Source: Lineolata rhizophorae (taxonomy: Eukaryota > Ascomycota > Dothideomycetes > Lineolatales > Lineolataceae). From it: 64,000 nucleotides of DNA. Each line of letters starts with the position of its first letter. The first letter of the stretch is position 1. Below are positions 47,703 to 59,178 of the stretch, piece by piece. Under the pieces are notes generated by a model that was not told the DNA's origin, ran no database searches, and saw nothing but the letters and a program-made list of their open reading frames with translations. Location: positions 1,404,177 through 1,468,176 of the forward strand of contig MU001670.1 in NCBI GenBank assembly GCA_010093515.1. Reading direction: 5' to 3'. Both the position numbers and the translations under genes were made by a program.

Positions 47703-48373
47703 TCTCTTTCATCTCCATATCACATTCTTTTGAATCTTGTAGTTTCATTTTTGTGCCTTGTCTTTCTTACATTTGGTTTGGTGTCTCAGTCTTGGAGTTT
47801 GTCTAGTGCTCGAAGGATTACGATGGTTTGATTGCTTGGTTGATATTAGTAGGCTAGCCTATCTACGCTCACTTAGGCACGGTCAGGGGCGTCAGTTGCT
47901 TCAACGCTATGGATTTCGTCAATTTACACGCCGGAAACCTCACGAGCCCCACCGTTTCCACGGACCTGTCCCTGTCTTAGGATGATGAGGCGTCCCTCCC
48001 TCCATTTTGGAGACGATATTGGCTCATTTGTTCTTTTATGTTTTGGGACTAGTTTCCCCCTGGCGAAATGCGGGAAGCTAATACTGGATGTATGGGTCTA
48101 GAGCGTTATGGTCAAAGCTGCCTTGGGGTTTTCGTTGATTTGAATCACTGGGATCTGGAATGGAATGGACTTCGGGACCTGGTCTAGTCGGAAATGTACT
48201 CGGGGAGGTTTTTTTGTCCCTATTTCGGAGGTTCTTGTTATTTGTGTGGATATTCTACTCACTCATAGAGTACATGCTATTTTTGACACCGCTATTTAGG
48301 CGTTCAAAATAGATTACCTTTTCACACGACCGACATAATTTTTGACCTGCCCTGGTATCTATCTACCGTGCAG
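47703..48373. other. Convergent 3' spacer
   Basis: 671 bases, T-rich on the plus strand, between the SREBP stop and the stop of the HAD-like gene. Probably the SREBP 3' untranslated region. No gene seen. Confidence 0.65.
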
Positions 48374-49658
48374 CTATATCCTCGCCTTAGCCCGATCCTC
48401 CCCGCCATCATCCCCATCGCCCGTCAACTTCACCCCCACAACCGCCTCCAGCTCCCGCACCGCGCGCTCCGTCCGCCCCAGCTCCACCTTCAGCGTCCTC
48501 ATCCCCAGTCCGCGCGCCGCCTTCAGGTTCGCCCCGATGTCGTCCAGGAACAAGACGTCCTCGGCGCGCAACTCGTCGCCCGCGCCCGGCGCACAGCCGT
48601 ACCGCTCCCGCCACGCGCAGCCCAGCCGGGCGACGGCGAGGCGGTACGCGCCCGGGTCCGGCTTGCGCACGCCCGCGTGCGCGCTGCTCACGAAGACGTC
48701 GAAGGGGGCTCTGATGTCGGCGCCGCTGCCGGGCTCGGCGGAGCGCGGCGCGCGGCGTGCTCGCCCGGCCGATGGGGGCGGCGCGGCGAGCGCCGGGTCG
48801 AACGCCGCGCCCGAGTCGTCGCGGATGCCGGGCGGGAAGCGCACTGTGTTGCTGAGGGCGCCGAGGACGAGGCGGGGTGCGGAGGTGTTGCCGGAGGAGG
48901 AGGAAGAGGAGGAGGAGGAGGAGGCGCTGGCGCTGGTGCTGGCGCTGGTGGTGCTGGTGCTGGTGCTGGCGCTGGAGCTGCTGGTGCTGGTGCCGGCGGC
49001 GCGCAGGCGTAGGAGCGCGGGCCACATGTGGGGGTCTGGTGTTCGTGAGGTGCGCATCATGCGCCAGAAGAGCACCTTTGCGTCAATGCTGGGCAGGGCC
49101 GGCGCGTCGGCTGGATGCGGGGCATCGGTAGGAGATGAGGTGGTGGTGGTGGTGGTGGTAGTGGCGGGGACACCGTTGTCGTTGGCGCTGGTGCTGGCTC
49201 CAACGGGCCGCGTGGACCGCGTCGTCATCTCCGGCTCCTTATCGCAGTCGCGAGCCCAGAACGCGCGCCAGTGGTCCGGGCGCGTTAGGTCGGCCTGGAA
49301 GGCGGCGAAGAAGGAGTCGTCGAGGGGGATGGTGCCGCGCTCGAGGCGCGACCAGGCGCCGTCGGCTCCGGAACGCGAGATGGCGAAGTTGATGTAGCCG
49401 AGGGGGATGGAGTGGGTGCGCTCGTAGTCGAGGATGGCTTGGAAGGGGGACGCGACCTGTGGAGATGAAGTTGTTTAGAAAAGTGGGCTGGCTGAGGCAT
49501 TGACTCGAATGCTAGAGCGATGTATGCAAGGGTAAATGATGCAAAGTGACATTGGGCAGGGAATGGAAGATGATGTAGGTTTGTCACTGGAAATACCGTA
49601 CAACCACTCCGCCAATATCAAATAATATGGCTTTAGGCCGGTCCCTTCGGGAGTTCAT
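48374..49658 (-). CDS. HAD-superfamily hydrolase (ACAD10/epoxide-hydrolase-N type)
   Basis: Probable soluble phosphatase-like hydrolase; substrate unknown. Two exons: 49658-49602 (19 codons) and 49456-48374, with intron 49601-49457 (GTACGG...TCCACAG), about 379 residues. Motif I is FDIGGVVV, so the nucleophile Asp14 is present but the second Asp of DxD is Gly, as in the ACAD10-like branch. The cap region follows (SPFQAILDYERTHSIPLGYINFAISRSG and RLERGTIPLDDSFFAAFQADL). Motif II is LGALSNTVRFP, motif III lies in AHAGVRKPDPGAYRLA, and motif IV is EDVLFLDDIGANLKAARGLGM. Low-complexity Thr and Ser/Thr/Ala tracts (about 49163-48895) separate the cap from motif II and make it longer than usual. The short first exon is supported because it supplies motif I in frame. 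Confidence 0.87.
48895..48990 (+). repeat. Low-complexity GGA/GGTGCTGGC tract inside the HAD-like gene
   Basis: GGA-type trinucleotides run into GGTGCTGGC-like 9-mers. On the coding (minus) strand they encode poly-Ser and Ser/Thr/Ala repeats, which likely vary in length between strains. Confidence 0.8.
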
Positions 49659-52600
49659 TATTGTGGAGGTTGGAGTCCGGCTTTCTACGTTGGGAACGTC
49701 GTCTGCTCTACATCCGAAAGACTGACAGAGAAAAGCTGATCTCTAAACACGGCAATAAAATGAAGTTGGAATGCGGTCTTTGGAAGCTGAGGACAGTAGC
49801 CGATGCCGAGGTAGCGCTTAACGTCTCCCATTGGAAGCCTCGGTCTGTCCGTGCGAAACCGAGCCTCGACCTCTATACATTTGAGAAACCTCCGATATTT
49901 TCAATCTTTACACAATGTTTAAGTTGTCCTTTCTGAGGATGATGTCTCGGAGATAGTGATCTAATCAATTTCCCGACTGCTTTTCCAGCTATACCCAATC
50001 ACGGATAAAAGGCTTTCTGGATGTGTTGTAGATACTCCCGAGCGGACAAGCCAAGCACTCCGCACAGTAATAGGAACTCAAAACTATGGAATGTTGCTAC
50101 TCCTATCTAAATTGAGAGGATAGCTTGAAGAGCTGACTTGTTTTTCACCAACTTGTGGGTTTCCCATATATATTGTTAAGTAAATTAGTAGGAATGTCGA
50201 CCATGAAGCCCTGTCTCACTCCGAGTCTAGTGAGACCGGGAGACTGCGTACCGTAAGATTCGTACGAGCTCATGTAAATGGGGATATCAGGGCATAAAAA
50301 TGGGACCCAATGGAATTAGAAAGCACTGGATAAGAGCAAGACTTCCGAATGGTTCCTAAAGCTTGCTTGGATCATCTAGTTTTGGTATTAGCGCAAAATT
50401 CCATTAGGATGCATCTATCAGGACCCAGGATATGAACCAAGGGTGCGTAGTAGACGGAGAGACGGGGCCTACCCCATTAGGCAGTTTCCCGATCACGTGA
50501 AAGGATCTCGACTCCGCACGCTGTCCACCGACAAGGTTTCGGCCTCCGCTCGAGATACGCAGGTTCATAGTCCTTTCTTACTCCGAGCCCCGTGTCCGAG
50601 AAGGAAATACCGTCCACATGTACCGCACGAACTAAATCTATTGGTGATATTGGGATATGCTAAACATCCAATCTGATATCTTGCCGGATTGTGCGCCCTT
50701 CTCCCCGGCCGGGCGAGTAAATGACTAGTAATCCGCTGTCTCACACACGGTGGCAGAATAAGATAGATATTGATGGAGACCTCAGCTTGAGTCGCTGTCA
50801 AGCGCCGCTATCAACTGGGTTCCCCCATCCCATTGGCCCATGGGTCTTGTTCCTCATGTGGGCTCTCGAGCCACACGTGCAGGTCACCTGCACACTACCG
50901 TTTCAACCATGCATTGCAGCATGTGGAGAAGTCTCAGTAGAGGAAAACGCGGGAGAAAGGCGAAGGAGGAGTGTGGGGGAAGGAAAAGGACCTAGTCAAC
51001 TCTTTTTCGCTTCAACGCCGTTTGAAAGTCGGATCCTGACTCCGCCAAAGGTGCCAATACCTAACGCCGGTCAGCAAAATCCAACATTGCTAACACATCT
51101 GTAGTTAGCATGACCGAAGCTACGTATCCTCTCTAACTGGCGACGCCGAGGCGCGGTAATGCGGGCTTCCTACCAGATGACCACCTTCAGCTCAAGAGGC
51201 GGGAACGTTAGTTCGGGAAGACCGGGCGCACTCTGCCGTCAGGGACGGGAAAGAGCACACAAAAAGCTAGAGGCTTAATAATATTTGTAGGGTACGGCCG
51301 GGATGGTGCACCACCTCCCTGTCCTCGCCTTATCCTCCAATCGCCCGGCGGTGCGGAAACCCCTTCCTGCCCAGATTAGGATGTTTGTTGGCGACATCAA
51401 TAATGCAACCAGCTAGCGAGAAGGTGACACGGTGCGACGAAAATCTTCGGCTCCCTGCATACAGACAGGATAGGATGACCGCCGCCCACCCCAAAACAGA
51501 TAAGCTAGGCCTTTTGCTTTGGGCCGTTCGTTCGACTGCTTCCACATGCCAAGGAGGCGCAGCGGGCAGGACACAGGAACCAGCAGGACCTAGCAGTAGC
51601 AGCAACACTTAACTCCGACAACGGGGGCCCAGTCCCAACAAAGCCTGCGGGCGTAATCCTCTCTCGCTTTCGACTTTTCGTACGGACCTCGCCGGCATTT
51701 CGCTGGGCGTCGAAAAAGAGACTTCCCCCGCTACGTCAGCGAGCCCCGCGAATCGACAACTTGCGGTGTCCGTCCGGTACGCTACCCTCGATGTAGCATT
51801 CGCAGATTGATAGTGCATGAGCGAAGAGCTGAAGGCCGGGTGGCGTGCTCTGCCCCTAGCCGCCATGCCGCCGAACCGGGGTTGAAGGCGTCGATTTGCG
51901 GGTCTGCCCAGGCAGAGCCGACGTGGAGAAGGTGTGTGCCAAGATCGACGAAGTCGACGACGTAGGTTGGATTCTCAGCAGGCTGGGAAAGAAACATGTG
52001 CATGTCGTGAAGGCATTTCTTGGGGGCCGCCTCTTTTCCCTTCACGGCGTTCGAAAAAGCTGGCTTTGGATCAATATTCTTTCTCTTCGAGAACGGACCG
52101 GGAGAGGGGCCAGACTAACCTCAGGGAACGACCGCGCATCTACCCTCTCCCTGGACAACCCCCCCGGGAGGGGGGGGGTGAGCCGGGTGCACACGGTCCG
52201 ATAGATCGCCGAGAAAACCACCAACCACCAACCACCTCGTCGCAACGGTCGTCATATCAATATTCGGCATCATCACCACTATCAATGATGTCACGGTACC
52301 TAGTATGCCTCCACCGAATGCCTCTACCAACAGGGAATGCAAAGCGTCGTCCATAATATCTGTATTTCTGTTTCCATCTATGGAATACCTGGTTGATTCT
52401 ACCATTTTATCGGTTGAGTCGTCATCTTAGTCGTCATCCACTACCTCGAGCGTGTCGCTCTTTCCTTGTTGTAGGGTATTCGGTCGGCCTCTTTCTCTTT
52501 CAAGAAACGCGGAGGTCGTACCATTCCAATAAATTGAAAAAGGGAAAAAACAAAAGCCCAAGCCTTAACAGTGACGCCATTTCCTGATCTCTTAAAACTA

Positions 52601-52778
52601 ATCTAAGTCTACTTTCTCTGACGTCTTCTTCTAGCCGTTGATACTCGTAGCCGTAGTTTCATTCCATGCAAAAAATAAAATAAAATAAACGCCTAAGGAA
52701 TGCTGATCATAGGTTTTCGTGCTGTGGGAGGACGAGGCATTCGCCCGGTCCATAACGCGCCGTTGAGGAGCAGAGCCG
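49659..52778. other. Intergenic region
   Basis: 3.1 kb with the HAD-like gene promoter on the left and the 3' end of the CECR5-like gene on the right. 49.7-50.4 kb is AT-richer. A TCACGTGA palindrome lies at 50493-50500. No gene or intact mobile element recognised. Confidence 0.6.
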
Positions 52779-54118
52779 CTACTCCTCGACGGCACTCTCC
52801 TCCATCTTCGCCTTGAGGAGCTTGGTGTACTCGCGCCTCATGCCGTGCTTGACAGCCTCGAGCACGTTGTCGACTGTAACCTTGGGCGGGAAGCGCGGCT
52901 TGGTGCCGTCGCGGTAGACACCCGTGCGGACTAGGATCGAGTACCAGGTGTTGCCAACGATACTGTCGTAGTCGTTGGTGCCACGGATGTCGGATTCGGG
53001 CGTGTCGCCGACGAAGTAGACCGTGTCGGGCGGGCTGTCGATCTGGTGGGTATCTTTCCGCCACTGCTGGAGTAGCCGGGTGGCGAACTCAAAGGTGCCG
53101 ATCTGCGGCTTGCCGAAGGCCGTCGTCTTGAGCTCCTTGCCCGTAACGGCTTTGAACATGGCCTCGAGGGAGACACGCAGAGCGCCCATGCCGATCCGGG
53201 TCAAGTCGTGCGAAGTGCTCCAAACGACGTCGTTGTGAGCGAAGAAGACAGGCGGGCCCTCGTCAAAGTTCTCGGAGCGGGTACCCAGTCGGCCGTTCTT
53301 AGACATCAAGAGGTCCAGGATTATCTGCTGGTCAGCCGCCCAGTCGCGGCTGTCGGCGAAGACGAAGATGGCCTCGATCTCGACGTCAGAGAACTTGCGC
53401 GCACGCGAGTCTTGGTACTCAGTCTCGGTGAGCTTCCGGAATGGCGTCGTGTCCTTGTTGTCCTTGATGATGTCGCCGGGCGTGACGACGTCCTTGAACC
53501 CGTAGCCCTCGGCCACGTGACGGCACTTCTCCCCCTCGCCGCCGACGACGAGCACGGTCGTGTACTTCTGGGCCATTTCCCGCATGGGAGTGTGGCCGCA
53601 GATGAACTGACCAGGAGACACTTCCAACTGGAGCTGGTTGCTGAGTTGCACACAACGCTCCTGCTCCGTCTTACCGCCACCATTGGTAACGAAAATATAA
53701 GGGCTATCGAATATTAGAGCTAACCTAAACAGTGTAATATGGGGTGTCAAACATACACTTTGATCCCATATTCATTCTCGCCATTAAGCATCTTCATGGC
53801 CTCCTTGGCCTCCGGGATGACTTCGCCGCCACGAATGAGGACACCGTCGATATCAAAGGCGAAAGCGTACTTGTCGGTCACAATCGTTTCGCTGGGCGTG
53901 TGAGGGGAAGGCGTGCGGGACGACTCGAGCTCATGTCTCGCGATCTCCATAGAGGCGGCAACCTCATGGGATTCTGAGGGTTTGCCCATAAGCTGCTGAG
54001 GAGGCACGACAACAGTAGGCCCCTGGGAGAGGCTATCCCGGGTGGCCTCCCTGGAGCTGAGGCGCCTGGTGAAGCGGGGGTTGCCCTGGACGGGGACGGC
54101 AAGCGATGGGGCGGCCAT
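52779..54118 (-). CDS. CECR5-type HAD hydrolase (subfamily IIA)
   Basis: Member of the HAD-IIA family related to human CECR5/HDHD5 and a yeast homologue, probably mitochondrial; substrate unknown. Two exons: 54118-53757 and 53703-52779, with intron 53756-53704 (GTATGT, CTCTAAT branch, GATAG), about 428 residues. The N-terminus is Arg/Ser-rich and could be a mitochondrial presequence. Motif I is AFAFDIDGVLIRGG with Asp89 and Asp91. The joined segment GIKVPYIFVTNGGGKTEQER gives motif II and the family-typical substrate loop, then LEVSPGQFICGHTPM. Near the end are KPQIGTFEFA (motif III region) and VYFVGDTPESDIRGTND (motif IV). The C-terminus RREYTKLLKAKMEESAVEE is intact. Confidence 0.93.
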
Positions 54119-57000
54119 GGTTGCTAATGTGGAAGCGGAAATAGAAAGGTAGGCGGTAATGAACTTAATGAACGGGAGGCAGCTTCGGACAGACAGATAA
54201 CTCGCAGGATAGCAGAGACCGCCCTCTAGGTGAAGGAAGGAGTCCTTTAATACTCTGAGTATGTGGGCCTTGCCGGTCGAAGAGGAGGCAACGGAGGCCC
54301 TACTGGGGCAACCCTGAAACAGCGGTGGAGAATGTGTAGTAATGGTATTGGTCTTAGATATCCAAGCGGCGAGGAAAACGCCGGAGAGAGGCGCGAATTT
54401 ATAGACGGGTTCCGGGCACAAGCCGTACCACTCCATTCAACATTCAGACCCGTTGCGGACATTGCGGTACCACCCAAAGCTGCACCCTGCTGTGGGTGGC
54501 GCTGGAATCACCCTAGAGTTCTCCATGGGGCAAGAAAAAGGCAACCCTGCCGCGGGCGAAAAGCGCGTCTACAACGGTGGGGCGGTTTATCAAAGGGGGT
54601 TTGGGAGTAGCATAGACTCAATTCGCCGGACTGCATCTTACGGGGCGGCTGGCTGGCTGGAGGAAACTCCGGGTCGTTCCTAGTACTCACACGTATGGAA
54701 AGCACATGCACGGCGGATGCGCAGGCGGCGGCGCCGTACAGAAGGGGCTGGGTCGACGGCCAATCAGGCCGGGCACGCGGCTGACCGCCAGCGTCGGCGG
54801 AGAGGAAAGGCGGCCATGGCGGCGCATGGGGGCTGCAGGGGTTGCGGTACGTATAGGGGGCGTGGGCTGCGGGCGGATGGTGGATGGAGGTGCGGCGAGC
54901 GGGCGCCCGCCGGCAAAGAGTTTGCTCGCTGAGGCAACAGGAAGGCGCGTTGGGAGGGGCCTGCGGATGTATGACGGCATCGCGCTCGGCAGCGTCTCCC
55001 AACCGGGCAAGCCGCGCCCCGCCGGTATGCAGGGACCTGGAAAATTCCTCCGCCGAAGGGCGCCGCCCGCGCGCCACCCTCTGGCGTCTGGCACGCTAGA
55101 GCGGCGCCATGGCCTCGAGCGCCCCCAGCACGCGCAGTCGGCCCGCGAAAGGCGGCTCGCCCGTTCCTGTTTATTCTCGAGCCCAAGGAGGCCGACGCGG
55201 CCTAACCGAGCGGGTCGATCGTTCGCTCCGACTGTCCATCCCAAGCTGCTCGTGGCGGCGTCCCACCATTCCGTTTGCTGGTTGTTCCTGAAACGTAGGA
55301 GCTGCCCATTCTAGTGCTCGGAAGCACCCTCTTCCTGGCAATTCGACAGAAAGCTCGGCAGACGCCGGCGGCTCGAGAGTTTAGTAACGGAGCCTCCCGT
55401 CTGGCAAACGTGCGATCCATCCCAGCCCAGGCACCCGCCCGGCACGCGCGCGACCGCCGCACCCCTTTGCGGCCCTCGGACCTGCCCTTAGCCACCATCT
55501 CTCCTGGCTCTCGCACGCTCACATGCAAATTGTCAGGCTGCCCGCCGTGCCCCTCTGCCCCGCGGCCAAGAACAGCGGTCCCACTCTTATCATTCCTTCA
55601 CATGCGACTAGACCGCACATGGCAGACGGTACGCCGTGTCCTCACCCGGTTCGCCCTAACGCTGCGAAGAAAGGGTCTCTCGATGCAGAGGTACATATTG
55701 CCGCCCCTCTCCAACAGCGGGCGTGCATTTCTAGCCCCACCGACTCGCCCGGCTTTGACGTCATCGCGCGTCGCCTCGCCTATGAGCGCGTCGCAGCCGT
55801 CCTGCCCGTCACTGCGGCCTGTAAGCACCGGCGTGCAGCAGCATACATGGCGGGGAGAGACGGGGGGACCGAGGGACGTCGACGGCCGAACGGGCGTGGT
55901 ACGGTGCGGTCCCTTTTCGGCGACACTGCCATCTCTTACCGGCCGTCTGCATGTTGCGTCACTGCCATCTCCAATCGAGTGTCCGTGCTGGACTAAGATG
56001 GCATTCGAAGTGTGGTCCGTCGAACGAGACGTCCTGTGCAAGCGTACATTAACTTTAGCTGTGCATGCGGTAAGCCGACGAGCCAGCGAAACAAGGCAAG
56101 GCGGAACGACGAAACATGTGTCATGGGGGCTCTTAGAGGGGGTTTTACCCGATGCAACGTTATATTGACGGGAACAATCGACTGGAACAGATAGGGACGG
56201 GATGGGAATAGACGTGGCGACTCACAGGCGAGAATTCAGTTAATCATCAAAATTTTCGGCGTCGTTGCATTGCTTGATGCTGCGATCTCGTACTTTGTCC
56301 CGAATAAACGACCGCTAGTTATGAGCATCAGGCTATCAAGCCGGGTCCGGCGCCCGAATGGTCCGTACGATTTGAACGATTTGAACGGTCCGGATCACGT
56401 GTCCTTGTTTTGGCAGGATGGAAACACGTGAGTGCCGTGGTAGGGAAACCGCAAATGGGGGAGGATTCCTGCCGTCGATGCGCCTAGAGCTCGCATGACT
56501 CCGTCTATCGCTGCGGATAGGCCAGAATATCTAGCCAATCTGTGCGCCCAACCTAGGAACGCAAGCGTGCCACTGAAGAAGCACACCTGCTTTGTATCTG
56601 CATCTCAGTATCATAGTCCGCCCCCAACCAGAGTCTGGGAAGCTCCTAAAGATTGTAGATACCTACGGTAGACGCGGAAGCAAGCGTTGGAGAGCCCATT
56701 GTGCACTGCCCTAGATCGGGGAAATGGAACGACTCGGGCCTAAGGCACCGGGGCGGAATTCTAGGAGGTTAGCCTGGCGCCGCTGGGGAGGAGCAGCTGT
56801 CGTCCGACGATCGGAGAGAGTCGCCCTTTCCTCGTCGGGGGGTGGCCAAACGTGTGTGCTCTTTCCCCTTCTATCCCGTCGGTGCCCCGTGCAGCCCCCG
56901 CGTCCGGTAGTCGTCTCTCGCCGCCGTCTTCCTCGTCTTTCTCGTGCATCCTTTCACCAACCCCTCACCCAATATCAACGAGACTTGACCAAACGAAAGT
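54119..57000. promoter_or_regulatory. Divergent promoter region CECR5-like / NWTGG protein
   Basis: 2.9 kb between two divergent start codons. 54.7-55.9 kb is GC-rich with overlapping long frames on both strands that show no domain likeness. A small repeat, GATTTGAACGATTTGAACGG, lies near 56370. No gene supported. Confidence 0.6.
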
Positions 57001-59178
57001 ATGAACTGGACGGGCGGGAGCCTGCAGAGGCACTCGAAAGGGAACGATCCGGTCCGTCAACGACAGAGGCAATATTTCGCAAAGGCTCGTTCGAAAAGAA
57101 TCCAAGGCAACGGAAATCCGACGAGCCCGCCGTCGTTCTGCCCGAGTTTTCTCAAAGCAAGCGACTGCTTGCCTGAAGAGGTTGTGTTGCGCCCATGCAG
57201 CAAGCACCACTACAGCGGCAGCAAGAGCGGTCGACAACGCCGTCTAGAGGAGTATCAAGACATTGCTCCGCTTGCTGCGCGCCTAAGTTCCATGAAGCCC
57301 CGCTCTTTACGGCCTTGTCATACACGTCAAAGCTCGGAAGAAGCTGGATGCCTGGGTGAAGCCGGCTATGAATCGACCGTCGCCGAGGGAAGCAGCCGGC
57401 GAAATGCTAGACAACGAAGCGACAAGTATTCGCGCATGAGCGAAGAGCACAAGGATAAGCCAAATGGAACGAACCTTGAACGACGATCGAGTGACTATAA
57501 TTCTCGTCGAAACAAGCGGCCACAAACTGAAAACTCCCCTATTAACGATGACGTGGAATCAAGCAGACGTCGTCTGCTTGAGCGAAGTGATTGGATCGGC
57601 ATTAGGCCGACCCGACCACTTCACATGCAATTCACTTCGCGCGATGAGAAAAATAAAATTGGCAAAAGGAGAAAGCTCACATATGGCAGGAGGCCCCTTT
57701 TGGCGGATCAGGATCATTGGAATCGGCCGTTTCAGCAGCAAACGATTTCCTCTATACGACATCACGGAAATGGAAGCAGTGGGTCTGTGGATAGTAATAA
57801 GGGACCCGGTAGGATCCACATCCATCTAGGAATCGACGCCCTTGAAAGTCAGATATCAGGATTTCGCAACTCTTCCCAATCTTTTAAAGAATCTCAGCCC
57901 ATTTCTTCGGATTCAATGTTGCTCGACGCAGAAGTCGGGCCTTCATCGGTAGGCAACGAACTCATCCAAAGCAGCCGTACGACTTATGAAAAATACTCGT
58001 ACAACACAAACTATCCGAGAGACCGAAATTGCCCCTTGGACTCGGACCTGCAGCAACAACTCTCCGAACGTAATTTCTGGGAAAGAAACGCGTATAGCCT
58101 TGATCGCATGACAGCCAACAGACCAAACTCAGCTGAAACGATGTTCCTTTTGGAATCAGAACCTCCTTCTCGTCCGGGTTCAGGTGAAACGCTAGAAAGC
58201 AACGTCTCAACAAGACGCGTTGTGCTACCGAGCACGAAGATTGTCACCAATTGTCAAGGACGCGGCCTATTTATCTCACCTCGCCCCTCACTACCGGCGT
58301 TTGAGCCCTCACTAGCGCTGGGCCCTGAAATTCGGAACGCATCCGAAATTGACACAAAAGGATCTAGCGCTAGTCATGAAGATCTCGGAGGCGTTATCAG
58401 TGACTCGCGTCAACAACGCGGTCCCGAAACGCTGGATGAGATATCCTGGAGAACAATGATGGGCGTTTTAGAGGGAACATCGAGCGCCGGTGACATGGTA
58501 CAGACCTACGCGAGTCCCGAGCAGCTGAACAAGTCAGGCTATCACAGAAAACAAGCAACTCGAGGTGGCGTGAGAACTGCAATTGCCGGAATTAGCCCTT
58601 TGTTAGCGTATCCTAGTCTTTCGAAACCGCGCGCAGGGCTTACGACGTCAAACCTCATCCCATCAAACACCGTGGCTAAGGCCCCACTTGACAACCCCCC
58701 AACAATTTCTGTGATAGCAAGGGCACCTCATCGACATGGAGCGCGGCCAGATGATCCCGATGCGTTGTGGAAGAAGTTTGTTTTTGGAGATGAAGACTGT
58801 GATTCAGGTTCAGAGGCGGCACAGCCTAAGAGCGGCCGAAACCACGGGGAGTCATCGATCTCGCTCGCCCCACTCTCACATGGGAGCAAAACATCGGCTG
58901 GGGAAGCCACACACCCGGGATCGGCAGGGCTGCACCCGCGGCCCGTCAGACGCTCTCACGAAGCCCACGCGGCGCCCGATATACCCTCTGCGGTCAGCTC
59001 TCTTGATAACAGGTATCAGCCACGCAATCCCGGACCTGCATCCGAGTCAATGAAAGTCGCGCCGTCTTCGTCATGCAGTCCAACAACTCCAATGCAGTTG
59101 GAGGACCGCAGTAGGGAATGGATGGCCTCCACGGACATGTGCAACATAAAAATTCTGCCAGAAATAGTGCGTCGCTGA
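57001..59178 (+). CDS. NWTGG-type conserved fungal protein of unknown function
   Basis: One frame of 725 codons, no intron seen. Not functionally known. The start is fixed by MNWTGGSLQRHSKGND followed by QRQRQYFAKARSKRI, an N-terminal signature I recognise from many uncharacterised ascomycete proteins. The rest is mostly disordered: Arg/Ser-rich to about residue 250, with a basic stretch KNKIGKRRKLTYGRRP that could be a nuclear signal, then Ser/Pro-rich. A second short motif, DPDALWKKFVFGDED near residue 595, is also typical of the group. It ends DMCNIKILPEIVRR. No membrane segment. The conserved ends with a free middle suggest two short binding motifs on a flexible linker; that is inference. 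Confidence 0.82.
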   Translation: MNWTGGSLQRHSKGNDPVRQRQRQYFAKARSKRIQGNGNPTSPPSFCPSFLKASDCLPEEVVLRPCSKHHYSGSKSGRQRRLEEYQDIAPLAARLSSMKPRSLRPCHTRQSSEEAGCLGEAGYESTVAEGSSRRNARQRSDKYSRMSEEHKDKPNGTNLERRSSDYNSRRNKRPQTENSPINDDVESSRRRLLERSDWIGIRPTRPLHMQFTSRDEKNKIGKRRKLTYGRRPLLADQDHWNRPFQQQTISSIRHHGNGSSGSVDSNKGPGRIHIHLGIDALESQISGFRNSSQSFKESQPISSDSMLLDAEVGPSSVGNELIQSSRTTYEKYSYNTNYPRDRNCPLDSDLQQQLSERNFWERNAYSLDRMTANRPNSAETMFLLESEPPSRPGSGETLESNVSTRRVVLPSTKIVTNCQGRGLFISPRPSLPAFEPSLALGPEIRNASEIDTKGSSASHEDLGGVISDSRQQRGPETLDEISWRTMMGVLEGTSSAGDMVQTYASPEQLNKSGYHRKQATRGGVRTAIAGISPLLAYPSLSKPRAGLTTSNLIPSNTVAKAPLDNPPTISVIARAPHRHGARPDDPDALWKKFVFGDEDCDSGSEAAQPKSGRNHGESSISLAPLSHGSKTSAGEATHPGSAGLHPRPVRRSHEAHAAPDIPSAVSSLDNRYQPRNPGPASESMKVAPSSSCSPTTPMQLEDRSREWMASTDMCNIKILPEIVRR

